DNA of 64,000 nt from Leptospirillum sp037442005 (GTDB taxonomy: Bacteria > Nitrospirota > Leptospirillia > Leptospirillales > Leptospirillaceae): NCBI GenBank assembly GCA_037442005.1, contig JBBIRA010000004.1, forward strand, positions 1 through 64,000, given 5' to 3'. Of the stretch, positions 8,674-17,486 are shown in pieces. The translations under genes and the position numbers were made by a program. The notes beneath the pieces are model-generated. The model did no database searches. It worked only from the letters and a program-made list of their open reading frames with translations, and was not told the origin of the DNA. Numbering within the stretch: position 1 is the first letter of the stretch; each line of letters starts with the position of its first letter.

Positions 8674-9180
8674 TCAACTGAATGACCTTGTTTTTTCTTC
8701 CAGAATTTTTTTCTCGATCAATACCTCCCGCATGCGTAACAGATAAGAAAGAAATGTCTTTTGTTCTTCTTTTGAAAAAATGGAGAACAGCTCCGACACC
8801 CGCTCCTTGAATGGGAGACAGTTGACGGTCAAAAATTCTTCAGCTTTTGATGTAAGCTCAACAATTGTTGCCCGTCGATCCATTGGATGGGGCTTCCGGA
8901 GAACCATTCCATCTTTTTCCAGTGCATCGACCAGAGCGGTGACATTGGTCGCAGTAACACCCAGACGGTCTTTGATCTGACACATCATCATCGGCCCAAG
9001 CTCAAAGAGAAGGCCCATCAGGTACATTCTCTTGGGTGTATAACCATCCATTTCCATGATGGACTCTGCCCACCGGATGTAGGCAGGCCCCAACATCCAG
9101 AAGAGTTTCATCATCTGATGATGAAGCGGATCCCCATTTGCTCCATCGAAACAATTTTTTTCTTCGCTGATTCTCTCCAT
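8674..9180 (-). CDS. MarR-family transcriptional regulator
   Basis: The 168-residue product has the MarR winged-helix layout: a helical N-terminal dimer region, a recognition part around CQIKDRLGVTATNVTALVDALEKDG, and the wing with PMDRRATIVELT, where DRR is the family's DNA-contacting signature. MarR proteins are dimeric and lose DNA binding when they bind small phenolic or lipophilic ligands. AAGGAGG lies four bases before the ATG. The gene is divergent from an RND efflux operon and separated by 153 bases with two TTCA/TGAA palindromes, the normal arrangement of an autoregulated local repressor of the pump. Confidence 0.9.
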   Translation of the reverse strand: MERISEEKNCFDGANGDPLHHQMMKLFWMLGPAYIRWAESIMEMDGYTPKRMYLMGLLFELGPMMMCQIKDRLGVTATNVTALVDALEKDGMVLRKPHPMDRRATIVELTSKAEEFLTVNCLPFKERVSELFSIFSKEEQKTFLSYLLRMREVLIEKKILEEKTRSFS

Positions 9181-9198
9181 AAGCCCTCCTTGACAAAC

Positions 9199-9247
9199 AG
9201 TATATCATGGATGTTCAATAATGAATAATGCGCATGTGAACTATTCA
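9199..9247 (-). promoter_or_regulatory. marR promoter -10 and candidate operators
   Basis: On the minus strand a TATACT (plus 9199-9204) sits 18 bases before the marR start codon, with a poor -35. Two palindromes overlap this region: TTCAATAATGAA (9214-9225) and TGAACTATTCA (9237-9247). They lie where a MarR dimer would repress its own gene and the divergent pump. Regulator binding is inferred from position only. Confidence 0.4.
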
Positions 9248-9333
9248 ATGCAAAAATATTTTTTGGGTCAAGTCCGTTTTTGAAACCATAGACCTAAACC
9301 GCCAAGAAGCCAGATTATTGGGAAAAGACTCCC

Positions 9334-10851
9334 TTGAATAAAAAGAATAACTTTTCCCATTGTTCGATTCTGATCCTGAGTAGTCTCTTTGTTCTTTTTT
9401 CCGGCTGCGAAGTGGGTCCTGATTTTCATTCTCCAAAGGCTCCCGAAATCAAACGTTATACGCAAAAGCCGCTCCCGGAACAAACGGTTTCCTCGAAAAA
9501 GGAAGTTCTGGTTGTTCAGCATTTCAAAACCGGGGGAGATATTCCCGGTGAATGGTGGACGCTTTTCCATTCAAAAACGCTGAACGGGTTGATTGAAGAT
9601 GCCCTGAAAGCCAATCCGACCCTTCAGGCGGCGGAAGGGTCACTGCTTTCGGCGATGGAGAATGTTTCCGCCGGGCAGGGGGCCTATGGCCCCACCGTCT
9701 CAGGAAATCTCTCAACCGTTCAACAATATTTTAATGGTGCCGCTTTTGGGGCTCCTCAACTGTCCTCTCTTTTTACCCTGAACACAGGTTCTTTATCTGT
9801 TTCGTATCCTCTTGATCTTTTTGGCGGGATCCGTCGTCAGGTGGAGTCTTTAAAAGCCCAGGCAGAATATCAGCGCTTCCAGTTGGAAGCGGCCTATCTG
9901 ACTTTAACCTCGAATATTGTTCTGGTTGCGATACAGGAAGCCTCCCTGCAAGAGCAGATCCGGGCAACGAAAGAAATCATCAATGTTCTCAAAAAAGAGC
10001 TTGATGTCGTGACAAGACAGTTTGTGATCGGCTCCTTGTCCCGATCTTCAGTCTATTCCCAGCAAACGTTGTTGGCCCAGGAAGAAGCGATTCTTCCGCC
10101 TCTGGAGAAACAGTTATCCATCGAACGTCATCAGATGGCGGTTTATCTGGGACGTTTCCCAAGTGAGCATATTAACGCGGATTTTCGTCTTGATGAATTG
10201 ACCCTGCCTGAGGAGCTCCCTGTGAGTTTTCCCTCGAAGCTTGTTGAGCAACGGCCCGATCTTCGCTCGGCAGAAGCACAGCTTCATTCCGCTTCAGCAC
10301 AGGTGGGAGTCGCAACCGCCAATATGTTTCCCCAGATCTCTTTAACCGGCCAGTATGGAAGCGAAAGTATCGGCGGGTATTTTGCGCCGGGGAGCCAGTT
10401 CTGGAGTTACGGTCCCTCATTGTCCCAGCCGATCTTTCAATCGGGTTCCCTGCTTCACAAGAAGAGAGCTGCCGTCGCCCTGTTTCAGCAGGCTAAAGCG
10501 CAATATAAAAATGCTGTCCTGCAAGCTTTTCAAAACGTTGCCGATACGCTCAGGGCTCTCGAATCGGATGCCCAGACACAAAATGCCCAAATGATCGCAT
10601 TTCAGTCAGCGACGGAAAGCCTCCATAGTGCCGAGCGTCAGTTTTATGCGGGGTCCATCGGTTATCCCGGCCTTTTCAATGCCCAGCAAAGTTATGAACA
10701 GGCGACCATCAATCTTGTTCAGGCCAAGACAAACCGTTACGCCGATACCGTGGCTCTTTTTCAGGCTCTTGGCGGTGGGTGGTGGAATCTTCAGAAAGCT
10801 TCTCCCAAGGGTGTCGGAATCAAGAAGCCGAAAAAAGTGGCACGACATTAA
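9334..10851 (+). CDS. Outer-membrane efflux channel lipoprotein (TolC/OprM/NodT family)
   Basis: This 505-residue protein is the outer-membrane exit duct of a tripartite pump. It starts with TTG at 9334 and has a lipoprotein signal ending in LFSGC, then the OprM/NodT opening GPDFHSPKAPE. The body shows two homologous long-helix repeats; VEQRPDLRSAEAQL and the later LFNAQQSYEQA are typical of the family. It is the first gene of the operon. In most RND operons this gene comes last, after the fusion protein and pump. No clear Shine-Dalgarno is visible, so the start is the least certain part. Confidence 0.9.
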   Translation: MNKKNNFSHCSILILSSLFVLFSGCEVGPDFHSPKAPEIKRYTQKPLPEQTVSSKKEVLVVQHFKTGGDIPGEWWTLFHSKTLNGLIEDALKANPTLQAAEGSLLSAMENVSAGQGAYGPTVSGNLSTVQQYFNGAAFGAPQLSSLFTLNTGSLSVSYPLDLFGGIRRQVESLKAQAEYQRFQLEAAYLTLTSNIVLVAIQEASLQEQIRATKEIINVLKKELDVVTRQFVIGSLSRSSVYSQQTLLAQEEAILPPLEKQLSIERHQMAVYLGRFPSEHINADFRLDELTLPEELPVSFPSKLVEQRPDLRSAEAQLHSASAQVGVATANMFPQISLTGQYGSESIGGYFAPGSQFWSYGPSLSQPIFQSGSLLHKKRAAVALFQQAKAQYKNAVLQAFQNVADTLRALESDAQTQNAQMIAFQSATESLHSAERQFYAGSIGYPGLFNAQQSYEQATINLVQAKTNRYADTVALFQALGGGWWNLQKASPKGVGIKKPKKVARH

Positions 10852-10890
10852 TAATCATTGCAAACTTTCCGTTTGAAGGCGATCTAATCC

Positions 10891-13800
10891 ATGGTGAACT
10901 TTTTTATTAAACGTCCGATTTTTGCCTCCTCCGTCGCAATCATCATGGTGTTGACCGGGATTATTTCTTTTAAATTGTTGCCTGTTTCCCAATTTCCAGA
11001 CATTACTCCCCCACAGGTCACTGTTTCCGCCAACTATCCAGGGGCAAGCGCCCAGGTCGTCGCCGATACGGTGACGACTCCCCTGGAGCAGCAGATCAGT
11101 GGTGTTCCGGGAATGGCGTACATGTCCTCCACCAGTTCGAATGATGGCAGTTCAACCATCACGATTACGTTCAATGTCGGGTACCCGATCGATATTGCCG
11201 CCGTTGATGTCCAGAACCGGATCTCCCAGGCAACGCCACAATTGCCGTCCATTGTGAACCAGGGTGGAATTATTGTTCAGAAGAAAAACCCCAATTTTGT
11301 CCTGATCGTGAATCTGTATTCAAAAGACGGCTCTGTCGATCCGGTGACCCTCTCAAACTATGCCTACCTTCAGCTGGTTGATCCGTTAAAAAGGTTGACC
11401 GGGGTGAGCGATGCCGTCATTTTCGGGGAAAGACGCTATTCCATGAGGGTGTGGCTTGATCCGGAGAAGCTCGCGCGGCTTGGAATCACCGCAGTCGATG
11501 TCCAGAATTCCATTCTCGAGCAAAATATCCAGGTGGCCGCCGGAAAGATCGGTGAGGCTCCTGCCCCGTCCGGAACAATGTTTGAGTATCAGGTTAATGC
11601 CACGGGACGGCTCTCCACACCGGAGGAATTCGGCAGGATCATTCTGAGAGCGGGAACAACAAGTAACGCAACGGTCCGCTTGAAAGATGTCGCCAGGGTG
11701 GAGCTGGGCGCTCTCCAGTACACATCGACCGCTCATATGGATAAAAAACCGACAGTGATTATCGGTCTGTTCCAGACACCAGGCTCAAATGCCCTCGAGC
11801 TTGACCGGGAAGTGAAAGCGAAAATGCAGGAACTGTCAACGCGTTTTCCAAAAGGGATCAACTATTCGATCAAATACGACACAACAATGTTTGTCTCGGC
11901 ATCCATGAGAGAAGTGGTGTTCACTTTGATCGAGTCCCTTCTTCTGGTGGTCGCAGTCATCTTTCTTTTTCTCCAGAGCTGGCGGACGATGGTGATTGCC
12001 GCCATTGCCATTCCCGTTTCCCTGATCGGTACGTTGACCATTATGGAGGCCGTCGGGTTTTCCTTGAATACGGTCAGTCTTCTGGGGATGGTGCTGGCGA
12101 TTGGGCTGGTTGTGGATGATGCGATTGTTGTGGTTGAGAATGTCGAACGACAGCTCGATCATGGGATTCCCCCCATGGAAGCGGTCAGAATTGCAATGGG
12201 GGAAGTGACGGGTCCGATTATTGCGACGTCTGCGGTTTTGGGGGCCGTTTTTGTCCCGGTCGCTTTTCTCCCGGGAATTACCGGGCAGCTTTACCGGCAG
12301 TTTGCTCTGACGATTGCCATTTCGGTTGGCCTTTCCGCCTTTAATTCTCTGACATTGACGCCTTCTCTTTCGGCGTGGCTCTTACGCCACCAGAACCCGT
12401 CAGATCTGTATTTCTTTAAAAAATTTAACGAGCTCTTTGAGAAGATAAGAGAGGGTTATGCCCGGATGGTCCAGCGGGCCATTGATTTCCGGTGGTATGC
12501 CCTGGGGACGTTCCTGGGGGGCATCATTGCGACCTATGCCCTGTTTGTCCATGTTCCGGAGACGTTTCTTCCTGTTGAAGATCAGGGATACTTTTTTGTC
12601 ATTATTCAGTTGCCGGATGGTTCTTCTCTTGAGAGAACGGATCAGGTTACCAAAAAGGTCCGGGATATCCTTCTCAAGACTCCCGGAGTCCAGGATGTTG
12701 TTTCCATTGCAGGGTTAAACTTTCTGACCTTTGCCAATCAATCCAACAGTGCTGCTGAATTTGCCATCCTGAAACCCTGGGAGGAGAGGGGAAGGGAACT
12801 GACCGCCTCGATGATCGTCAATTCAGTCCGGCCCAAGCTCTTCATGATGCCCGAGTCCATTGTCCTGGCCTTTGACCCGCCATCCATTCCCGGTCTTGGC
12901 TCCACGGGCGGATTTGAGTTTGAAGTTGAGGATCTCACGGGAAAGGGCAGCCGGGCGCTCGACGCTGCGACACAGGCCGTTATTGCCGAAGCCCGCAAAC
13001 AGCCTGAAATTGATCCAAGGCAGGTGTTTACGACATTCAGTACGACAACGCCCCAGTTCGATTATGCGCTTGACAGGAGCAAGGCAAAACTCCTTGGCCT
13101 TTCCCTGCCGGATATTTTCAATACCCTCCAGATTTATTTCGGCTCACTTTACGTCAACGATTTCAATCTCTACGGGAGAACATTCAGGGTGACACTTCAG
13201 GCGGAAAAGTCCGCCAGAAGTATTCCCTCGGATCTTTCACGGCTCTATGTCCGAAATATCGGCGGGAACATGATTCCTCTTGACACCCTGGGCCATTTGA
13301 ATCCGACGGTCGGACCGGAAACCGTTGATCATTACAATATTTATGGTTCAGCGCTCATTAATGGTGGTCCATCGATCGGATTCTCATCCGGCGATGCGAT
13401 TTCGGCAATGGAAAGGGCTGCAAAAAAAGCACTTCCCGCCGATTTTGGATATGAATGGACCGGAATCACGTTTCAGGAGTTGAAGGTCGGATCGATTGAA
13501 AAGTGGGTCTTTGTCATCTCTATTGTGTTTGTTTTCCTTTTTTTGGCGGCTTTGTATGAAAGCTGGTCAATGCCCTTTATGGTGGTTCTGGTCGTTCCTT
13601 TGGCGATTTTCGGAGCCATGGTTGCAATCTGGCTTCGGGGGAAGCAGGTTGATGTTTATTCCCAGATCGGTTTTGTCATGCTCATCGGGTTATCGGCCAA
13701 GAATGCGATTCTGATCGTTGAGTTTGCCAAGCGTCTCCGGGAGAAAGGTCTGGGGATTGTTGAGGCGGCGATGGAGGCTGGAAGGTTGCGACTTCGTCCC

Positions 13801-14049
13801 ATTCTGATGACTGCCTTTGCCTTTATCCTTGGTGTTATTCCACTGATGGTTGCTTCCGGAGCCGGTGCGGCCAGTCGACAATCCATCGGGACAACCGTCT
13901 TTGGGGGAATGTTGGTGGCGACCCTTCTGAGCCTGTTTTTTGTTCCCATTTTCTATGCCTTGATTGAGGGGCTCCGGGAACGGGCAGGCATTCGTGATAT
14001 TCCCCATAACGACCATGAAAATAATCAGGGTGATCTTAAGCGCTTTTGA
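10891..14049 (+). CDS. RND multidrug efflux pump, HAE1 family (AcrB-like)
   Basis: The 1052-residue inner-membrane protein is a proton-driven drug exporter that works as a trimer. It has the full HAE1 plan: twelve transmembrane helices and two large periplasmic loops. The proton relay is intact: GLVVDDAIVVVENVER supplies the paired aspartates of helix 4, and SAKNAILIVEFAKR supplies the helix 10 lysine. The N-terminus (FFIKRPIFA) and GFSLNTVSLLGMVLAIG are also typical. It lies between the outer-membrane channel and the fusion protein genes. Substrates cannot be read from sequence, but the MarR neighbour suggests aromatic or lipophilic toxins. Confidence 0.95.
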   Translation: MVNFFIKRPIFASSVAIIMVLTGIISFKLLPVSQFPDITPPQVTVSANYPGASAQVVADTVTTPLEQQISGVPGMAYMSSTSSNDGSSTITITFNVGYPIDIAAVDVQNRISQATPQLPSIVNQGGIIVQKKNPNFVLIVNLYSKDGSVDPVTLSNYAYLQLVDPLKRLTGVSDAVIFGERRYSMRVWLDPEKLARLGITAVDVQNSILEQNIQVAAGKIGEAPAPSGTMFEYQVNATGRLSTPEEFGRIILRAGTTSNATVRLKDVARVELGALQYTSTAHMDKKPTVIIGLFQTPGSNALELDREVKAKMQELSTRFPKGINYSIKYDTTMFVSASMREVVFTLIESLLLVVAVIFLFLQSWRTMVIAAIAIPVSLIGTLTIMEAVGFSLNTVSLLGMVLAIGLVVDDAIVVVENVERQLDHGIPPMEAVRIAMGEVTGPIIATSAVLGAVFVPVAFLPGITGQLYRQFALTIAISVGLSAFNSLTLTPSLSAWLLRHQNPSDLYFFKKFNELFEKIREGYARMVQRAIDFRWYALGTFLGGIIATYALFVHVPETFLPVEDQGYFFVIIQLPDGSSLERTDQVTKKVRDILLKTPGVQDVVSIAGLNFLTFANQSNSAAEFAILKPWEERGRELTASMIVNSVRPKLFMMPESIVLAFDPPSIPGLGSTGGFEFEVEDLTGKGSRALDAATQAVIAEARKQPEIDPRQVFTTFSTTTPQFDYALDRSKAKLLGLSLPDIFNTLQIYFGSLYVNDFNLYGRTFRVTLQAEKSARSIPSDLSRLYVRNIGGNMIPLDTLGHLNPTVGPETVDHYNIYGSALINGGPSIGFSSGDAISAMERAAKKALPADFGYEWTGITFQELKVGSIEKWVFVISIVFVFLFLAALYESWSMPFMVVLVVPLAIFGAMVAIWLRGKQVDVYSQIGFVMLIGLSAKNAILIVEFAKRLREKGLGIVEAAMEAGRLRLRPILMTAFAFILGVIPLMVASGAGAASRQSIGTTVFGGMLVATLLSLFFVPIFYALIEGLRERAGIRDIPHNDHENNQGDLKRF

Positions 14050-14065
14050 TCAGGAGAAAAGGTCT

Positions 14066-15217
14066 ATGACCAGAAAAAGAATGTTAAAAACCCGGATATT
14101 GGCTTTTGGAGCCGTGATCATCATTCTTGTGATCGGACTCGGAAAGACAGGCGTGATTCATTGGAAAAAAAGTCTTCCCCATGCACCTCGGTTTGCGGGA
14201 ATGCCTGTTCCTGTTGTTCCGGTCGTGCGCCGGACGATTCCAATCTACAAAGAGTATATAGGGACGACAGAAGCGCTCCGAAATGTCGCCCTCCAGGCCA
14301 TGGTGTCCGGCTATCTTGAGCGTCAGATAGTTCCTGATGGATCGGATGTCCGGAAAGGAGAGCTTCTCTACCAGATTGATCCCAGAAATTTTCAGGCCTC
14401 TTATGATGAAGCCAAAGCCCAGGTTGACCGTGATAATGCTTCGTTTGAATATGCCCGGGCCAATCAGATCAGAAACTCGCTGATGGTTGTTCATGGTGAT
14501 GTTTCCAGAGATGCCTTTCAGCAATCAACAAGCGTGATGCATCAGGCTGGAGCAACCATTCTGGCTGACAAGGCGGCACTCGAGCTTGCCCGGATCAACC
14601 TCGGTTATACAAAAATTCGTGCCCCTTTTTCAGGGCGTCTCAGCAGAAGCCTTGTGTATACCGGAAATCTGATTGGAACGGGGACGCAAATCAACACGCT
14701 TGTTCAGCTTGATCCGATTTATGCCACGTTTAACCCGCCGGAATCCGACCTCCTGGCTATTCTGGCCCATCAGCAAAAAGGGGGGATGTCTGCGAAAATC
14801 TTCCTGTCACAACAGCCTGGAAGGCCATACCATGGGAGATTGACCTTTCTTGATAATGTGATTGATCGACAGACCGGGACAATAACGGCAAGAGTCACGA
14901 TCCGAAATCATAATAAATCATTAATCCCCGGAGAATTTGTTCATGTTCGCCTCCATGTTTCGGATCACCCGAATGCGCTGTTGGTTCCCCAGGTGGCAGT
15001 GGGCATGAATCAGACCGGAAAATTTGTCTTTGTTGTTGAAAAGGGAAATCATGTCGGTATTCATTTTGTGAAGACAGGGGTCCTACAGGGTGATTTGATC
15101 GAGATTCTGTCGGGGATTGCTGATGGAGATCAGGTGGTTGTAGGAAATCAGCAGAAAATCGGACCAGGGATGCCTGTTGTTCCTCTTTATCCGAAACATA
15201 AAGGGGGAACATCCTGA
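14066..15217 (+). CDS. RND periplasmic membrane fusion protein (AcrA/MexA-like)
   Basis: The fusion protein links the pump to the outer-membrane duct. I chose ATG 14066 because AGGAG lies nine bases upstream and the resulting N-terminus is a proper basic plus hydrophobic anchor (ILAFGAVIIILVIGLG). It has no lipobox, so it is held by an uncleaved helix. The 383 residues show the barrel-sandwich lipoyl halves (VSGYLERQIVPDGSDVRKGE and the later TKIRAPFSGRLSRS), a helical hairpin between them, and the beta-barrel with GTITARVTI. It is the last gene of the operon. Confidence 0.92.
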   Translation: MTRKRMLKTRILAFGAVIIILVIGLGKTGVIHWKKSLPHAPRFAGMPVPVVPVVRRTIPIYKEYIGTTEALRNVALQAMVSGYLERQIVPDGSDVRKGELLYQIDPRNFQASYDEAKAQVDRDNASFEYARANQIRNSLMVVHGDVSRDAFQQSTSVMHQAGATILADKAALELARINLGYTKIRAPFSGRLSRSLVYTGNLIGTGTQINTLVQLDPIYATFNPPESDLLAILAHQQKGGMSAKIFLSQQPGRPYHGRLTFLDNVIDRQTGTITARVTIRNHNKSLIPGEFVHVRLHVSDHPNALLVPQVAVGMNQTGKFVFVVEKGNHVGIHFVKTGVLQGDLIEILSGIADGDQVVVGNQQKIGPGMPVVPLYPKHKGGTS

Positions 15218-15263
15218 TCAATGATGTCAGGGGGGCGATGGCGTTGTCTTAATAGAATTAAAA

Positions 15264-15339
15264 TGGTGGGCGGAACAGGGATCGAACCTGCGACATCAGC
15301 TGTGTAAGAGCTGCGCTCTACCGACTGAGCTATCCGCCC
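15264..15339 (-). tRNA. tRNA-Val (anticodon UAC)
   Basis: The 76-base minus-strand gene folds as a full cloverleaf: acceptor GGGCGGA pairs with TCCGCCC, the D arm contains AGCTCAGTCGGTAGAGC, the anticodon stem CAGCT/AGCTG encloses loop CTTACAC (anticodon TAC), and the T arm contains GGTTCGATCC. The terminal CCA is encoded. Its first ten bases overlap the 3' end of the thioesterase gene, whose stop codon TAG lies in the acceptor/D-arm junction. Confidence 0.97.
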
Positions 15340-15770
15340 GAGGGAAGTGGTTCCAGTTCATCAAGTTTCAGGACTTTGGGAGCCATCAGGCTGATCACTT
15401 CATCAGGAAGGGACTTGGGGCCACCCTGAGCGTCAACACAAACAAGTGTTGTCGACCCGGTACCGGCTATCCGTCCGGTTGAAACATTCCTGATTAAATA
15501 GTCGAAGGTCATGATTTTTCTGGAGATCGATGACAGCCATGTCTCTACGCACACTTTATCGTCATATTCCAGCGGTGATGCATACCGGCACGACAAACGG
15601 GCAACGACCAGAAACAGTCCATTATCTTCCATCTGTCTATAGTTGAATCCGGAATTCCGGCAAAAATCAGCCCTCCCCATCTCAAACCAGATGGGGAAAT
15701 GAGAATGATGGGCTCTTCTCTGACCATCTGTTTCTGAATATCTGACGCGAAATTCCGTTCGTGAAATCAT
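15330..15770 (-). CDS. Acyl-CoA thioesterase, YbgC/4HBT hotdog family
   Basis: The 146-residue hotdog-fold protein hydrolyses acyl-CoA or acyl-ACP thioesters in this family. RVRYSETDGQRRAHHSHFPIWFEMGR corresponds to the YxxTDxxGxxxHxxYxxxxExxR signature; the catalytic Asp is kept, while the usual glycine region is altered. The C-terminal residues SGG and the stop are encoded by the 5' end of tRNA-Val, so mRNA and tRNA probably share one transcript. YbgC is often linked to tol operons, and a tol operon lies 600 bases away on the other strand, but the two are not co-transcribed here. Confidence 0.85.
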   Translation of the reverse strand: MISRTEFRVRYSETDGQRRAHHSHFPIWFEMGRADFCRNSGFNYRQMEDNGLFLVVARLSCRYASPLEYDDKVCVETWLSSISRKIMTFDYLIRNVSTGRIAGTGSTTLVCVDAQGGPKSLPDEVISLMAPKVLKLDELEPLPSGG

Positions 15771-15776
15771 TCTCGC

Positions 15777-15805
15777 ATTATGACATTAAATCGAATGTCT
15801 TGCAA
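15777..15805 (-). promoter_or_regulatory. Candidate sigma-70 promoter, possibly giving a leaderless mRNA
   Basis: On the minus strand TTGCAA (15800-15805) and CATAAT (15777-15782) are 17 bases apart. The expected start of transcription is at or next to the thioesterase ATG (15770), so the mRNA would be leaderless or nearly so. No strong ribosome site is present. Confidence 0.45.
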
Positions 15806-16116
15806 TCAACTGCATCACAACAGATTTTTTTTCTTTGGGCATAATATTGAGGTGTCCGGAGGGGGGCAAATTTGAATCTGGATCCTTTTCCTGTCTCATT
15901 CAGTTGGTGAGTCCGGGCGGGGCTTTTCTCTAATCGATTGCCAAACGTTCGTGATTGGTGGTATCTCCATGAGCGCGTCCATTTTTCCAGTCTATCAGAT
16001 AAAACCTGAGCCTTTGGGTGGAGGACTTGATTCTTTCTCTGATCTGGACTATGATTCTGGAGTTTTTCGTTGCAGCGATTTTGGTAATGCGGGATCTGCC
16101 TCAAGTTCTATCTTAT
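15806..16116 (+). promoter_or_regulatory. Gene-free spacer with a candidate tRNA-Asp promoter
   Basis: I see no gene in this 311-base stretch. On the plus strand TTGATT (16027-16032) and TATGAT (16050-16055) are separated by 17 bases, a fair sigma-70 promoter about 60 bases before tRNA-Asp. The rest holds a minus-strand open frame without a ribosome site or recognisable product. Confidence 0.45.
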
Positions 16117-16193
16117 GGGGCCGTAGTTCAGCTGGTTAGAACGCTGGCCTGTCACGCCAGAGGTCGCGGGTTCGAGCCCCGTCGGCCCCGCCA
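16117..16193 (+). tRNA. tRNA-Asp (anticodon GUC)
   Basis: The 77-base gene has acceptor GGGGCCG pairing with CGGCCCC, D arm AGTTCAGCTGGTTAGAACG, anticodon stem CTGGC/GCCAG around loop CTGTCAC (anticodon GTC), T arm GGGTTCGAGCCCC, and an encoded CCA. The 12-base palindrome TACCAATTGGTA (16195-16206) follows directly; it is AT-rich and not an obvious terminator. Confidence 0.97.
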
Positions 16194-16385
16194 TTACCAA
16201 TTGGTATTTAATCGTAAGGCATTGCCGAGTGAACGCTTCTCAAAAAGCCACTTTCTGGACCACCCCCTCAATCCGGACTCATTTTTCTGTTTTACGTGAT
16301 CTCATTCATGGAATATTTCGGCTAATCCAGCCCAATCTGAAACAAATTCAGTTTCCCAAAACGGGAATATTTGAGAAAGAGTGAG

Positions 16386-17051
16386 ATGAGCCTTTTTTCC
16401 TTCCTGTCCAACGTCAGCCTGATGGCTGAACTGGTTCTCGGTTTGCTCCTTTTCCTGTCAGCAGTGAGTTGGGGGATTGTTTTTTTCAAGTACTACATCC
16501 TGGGGAAGGAAGCCAAAGAAAGCGTCAACTTTATCAAGGCGTTCAAAAGAAGTGACCGGTTTTCCCGGCTCTATGATGAGTCGACCGAATATAAAAGTTC
16601 GACGCTCGCCTTCCTGTTTCGTTCGGCGTTTGAGAAAGTGCGTGCACTGAAGGAAAAGGGGGGGCCGGCCGAGTACACGGAACGGGATATTGACGTCTTG
16701 CAGAGAACGTTGATCCAGGCGTTACAGGAAGAAACAGGAAGACTCGAAACTCATCTCCAGTTCTTGGCAACAACAGCGAATATCGCCCCGTTTGTTGGCC
16801 TTTTCGGAACCGTCTGGGGGATTATCCATGCATTCAGGGATATTACTCATCAGGCGTCGGCCAGTATCGCATCGGTTGCCCCTGGAATTGCAGATGCCCT
16901 GGTCACGACAGCGGCCGGGCTTTTTACAGCGATTCCTGCCGTCATTTTCTATAATACCTTCCTCCAGAAAATCAGGAGGTTAACGGCGCTCGGGGATACG
17001 TTTACTCTGGAGCTTTTAAATATCCTTGCCGAAAATCGCTGGAAAGACTAA
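16386..17051 (+). CDS. tolQ: TolQ proton-channel subunit
   Basis: TolQ and TolR form the inner-membrane proton-driven motor that energises TolA during outer-membrane invagination. The 221-residue product has three transmembrane helices: near residues 12-32, 133-155 (ANIAPFVGLFGTVWGIIHAF, the MotA/ExbB signature) and 166-190 (PGIADALVTTAAGLFTAIPAV). The ATG at 16386 starts the conserved part; a TTG five codons upstream is possible and neither has a strong ribosome site. It heads the tolQRAB-cpoB operon, seven bases before tolR. Position next to tolA/tolB separates it from ExbB. Confidence 0.9.
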   Translation: MSLFSFLSNVSLMAELVLGLLLFLSAVSWGIVFFKYYILGKEAKESVNFIKAFKRSDRFSRLYDESTEYKSSTLAFLFRSAFEKVRALKEKGGPAEYTERDIDVLQRTLIQALQEETGRLETHLQFLATTANIAPFVGLFGTVWGIIHAFRDITHQASASIASVAPGIADALVTTAAGLFTAIPAVIFYNTFLQKIRRLTALGDTFTLELLNILAENRWKD

Positions 17052-17057
17052 AAGTCC

Positions 17058-17480
17058 ATGAAGATTGATATGCGGTCTCGCAGAAACGATTATCTGGCAG
17101 AGATTAACATGGTTCCTTTCATCGATGTTGTTCTTGTGCTTTTAATCATTTTCATGTTGGCGACGCCATTATTGTATCGCGGGCTCAAGATCAATCTTCC
17201 GAAAACAGCAACCAACAGTCTGAAAAAGCCTGCACCCAAAGTCATCCTGACCATTACGCATGACGGGAAAGTCTATGCGGATGCGAAACAGATCACCTGG
17301 GATCAGGTCAAACCCTACCTTTTGGAAGCTCATCGTAAGGATGCCCGGGTCACCGTATATCTGAAAGCGGACAAAAAAGTGGACTACGGCACGGTTGTTC
17401 ACCTGATGGATCTGGTGAAGCAAGCAGGGATAGACAGACTTGGAATGATCACGGTACCCATTCCCCAAAAAGCAGGTTAA
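17058..17480 (+). CDS. tolR: TolR motor subunit
   Basis: The 140-residue TolR/ExbD protein has a single transmembrane helix near residues 17-37 with INMVPFIDVVLVLLIIF; the aspartate in PFIDV is the proton-carrying residue of the family. The rest is a periplasmic domain with TITHDGKVYADAK and a C-terminal amphipathic end. It lies between tolQ (six-base gap) and tolA (six-base gap), so the three are co-translated. Confidence 0.92.
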   Translation: MKIDMRSRRNDYLAEINMVPFIDVVLVLLIIFMLATPLLYRGLKINLPKTATNSLKKPAPKVILTITHDGKVYADAKQITWDQVKPYLLEAHRKDARVTVYLKADKKVDYGTVVHLMDLVKQAGIDRLGMITVPIPQKAG

Positions 17481-17486
17481 TGTTTC

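Noticed and set aside
16195..16206. 12-base palindrome TACCAATTGGTA after tRNA-Asp as a terminator
   Set aside because: The stem has little GC and no T-run; it would be a poor terminator.
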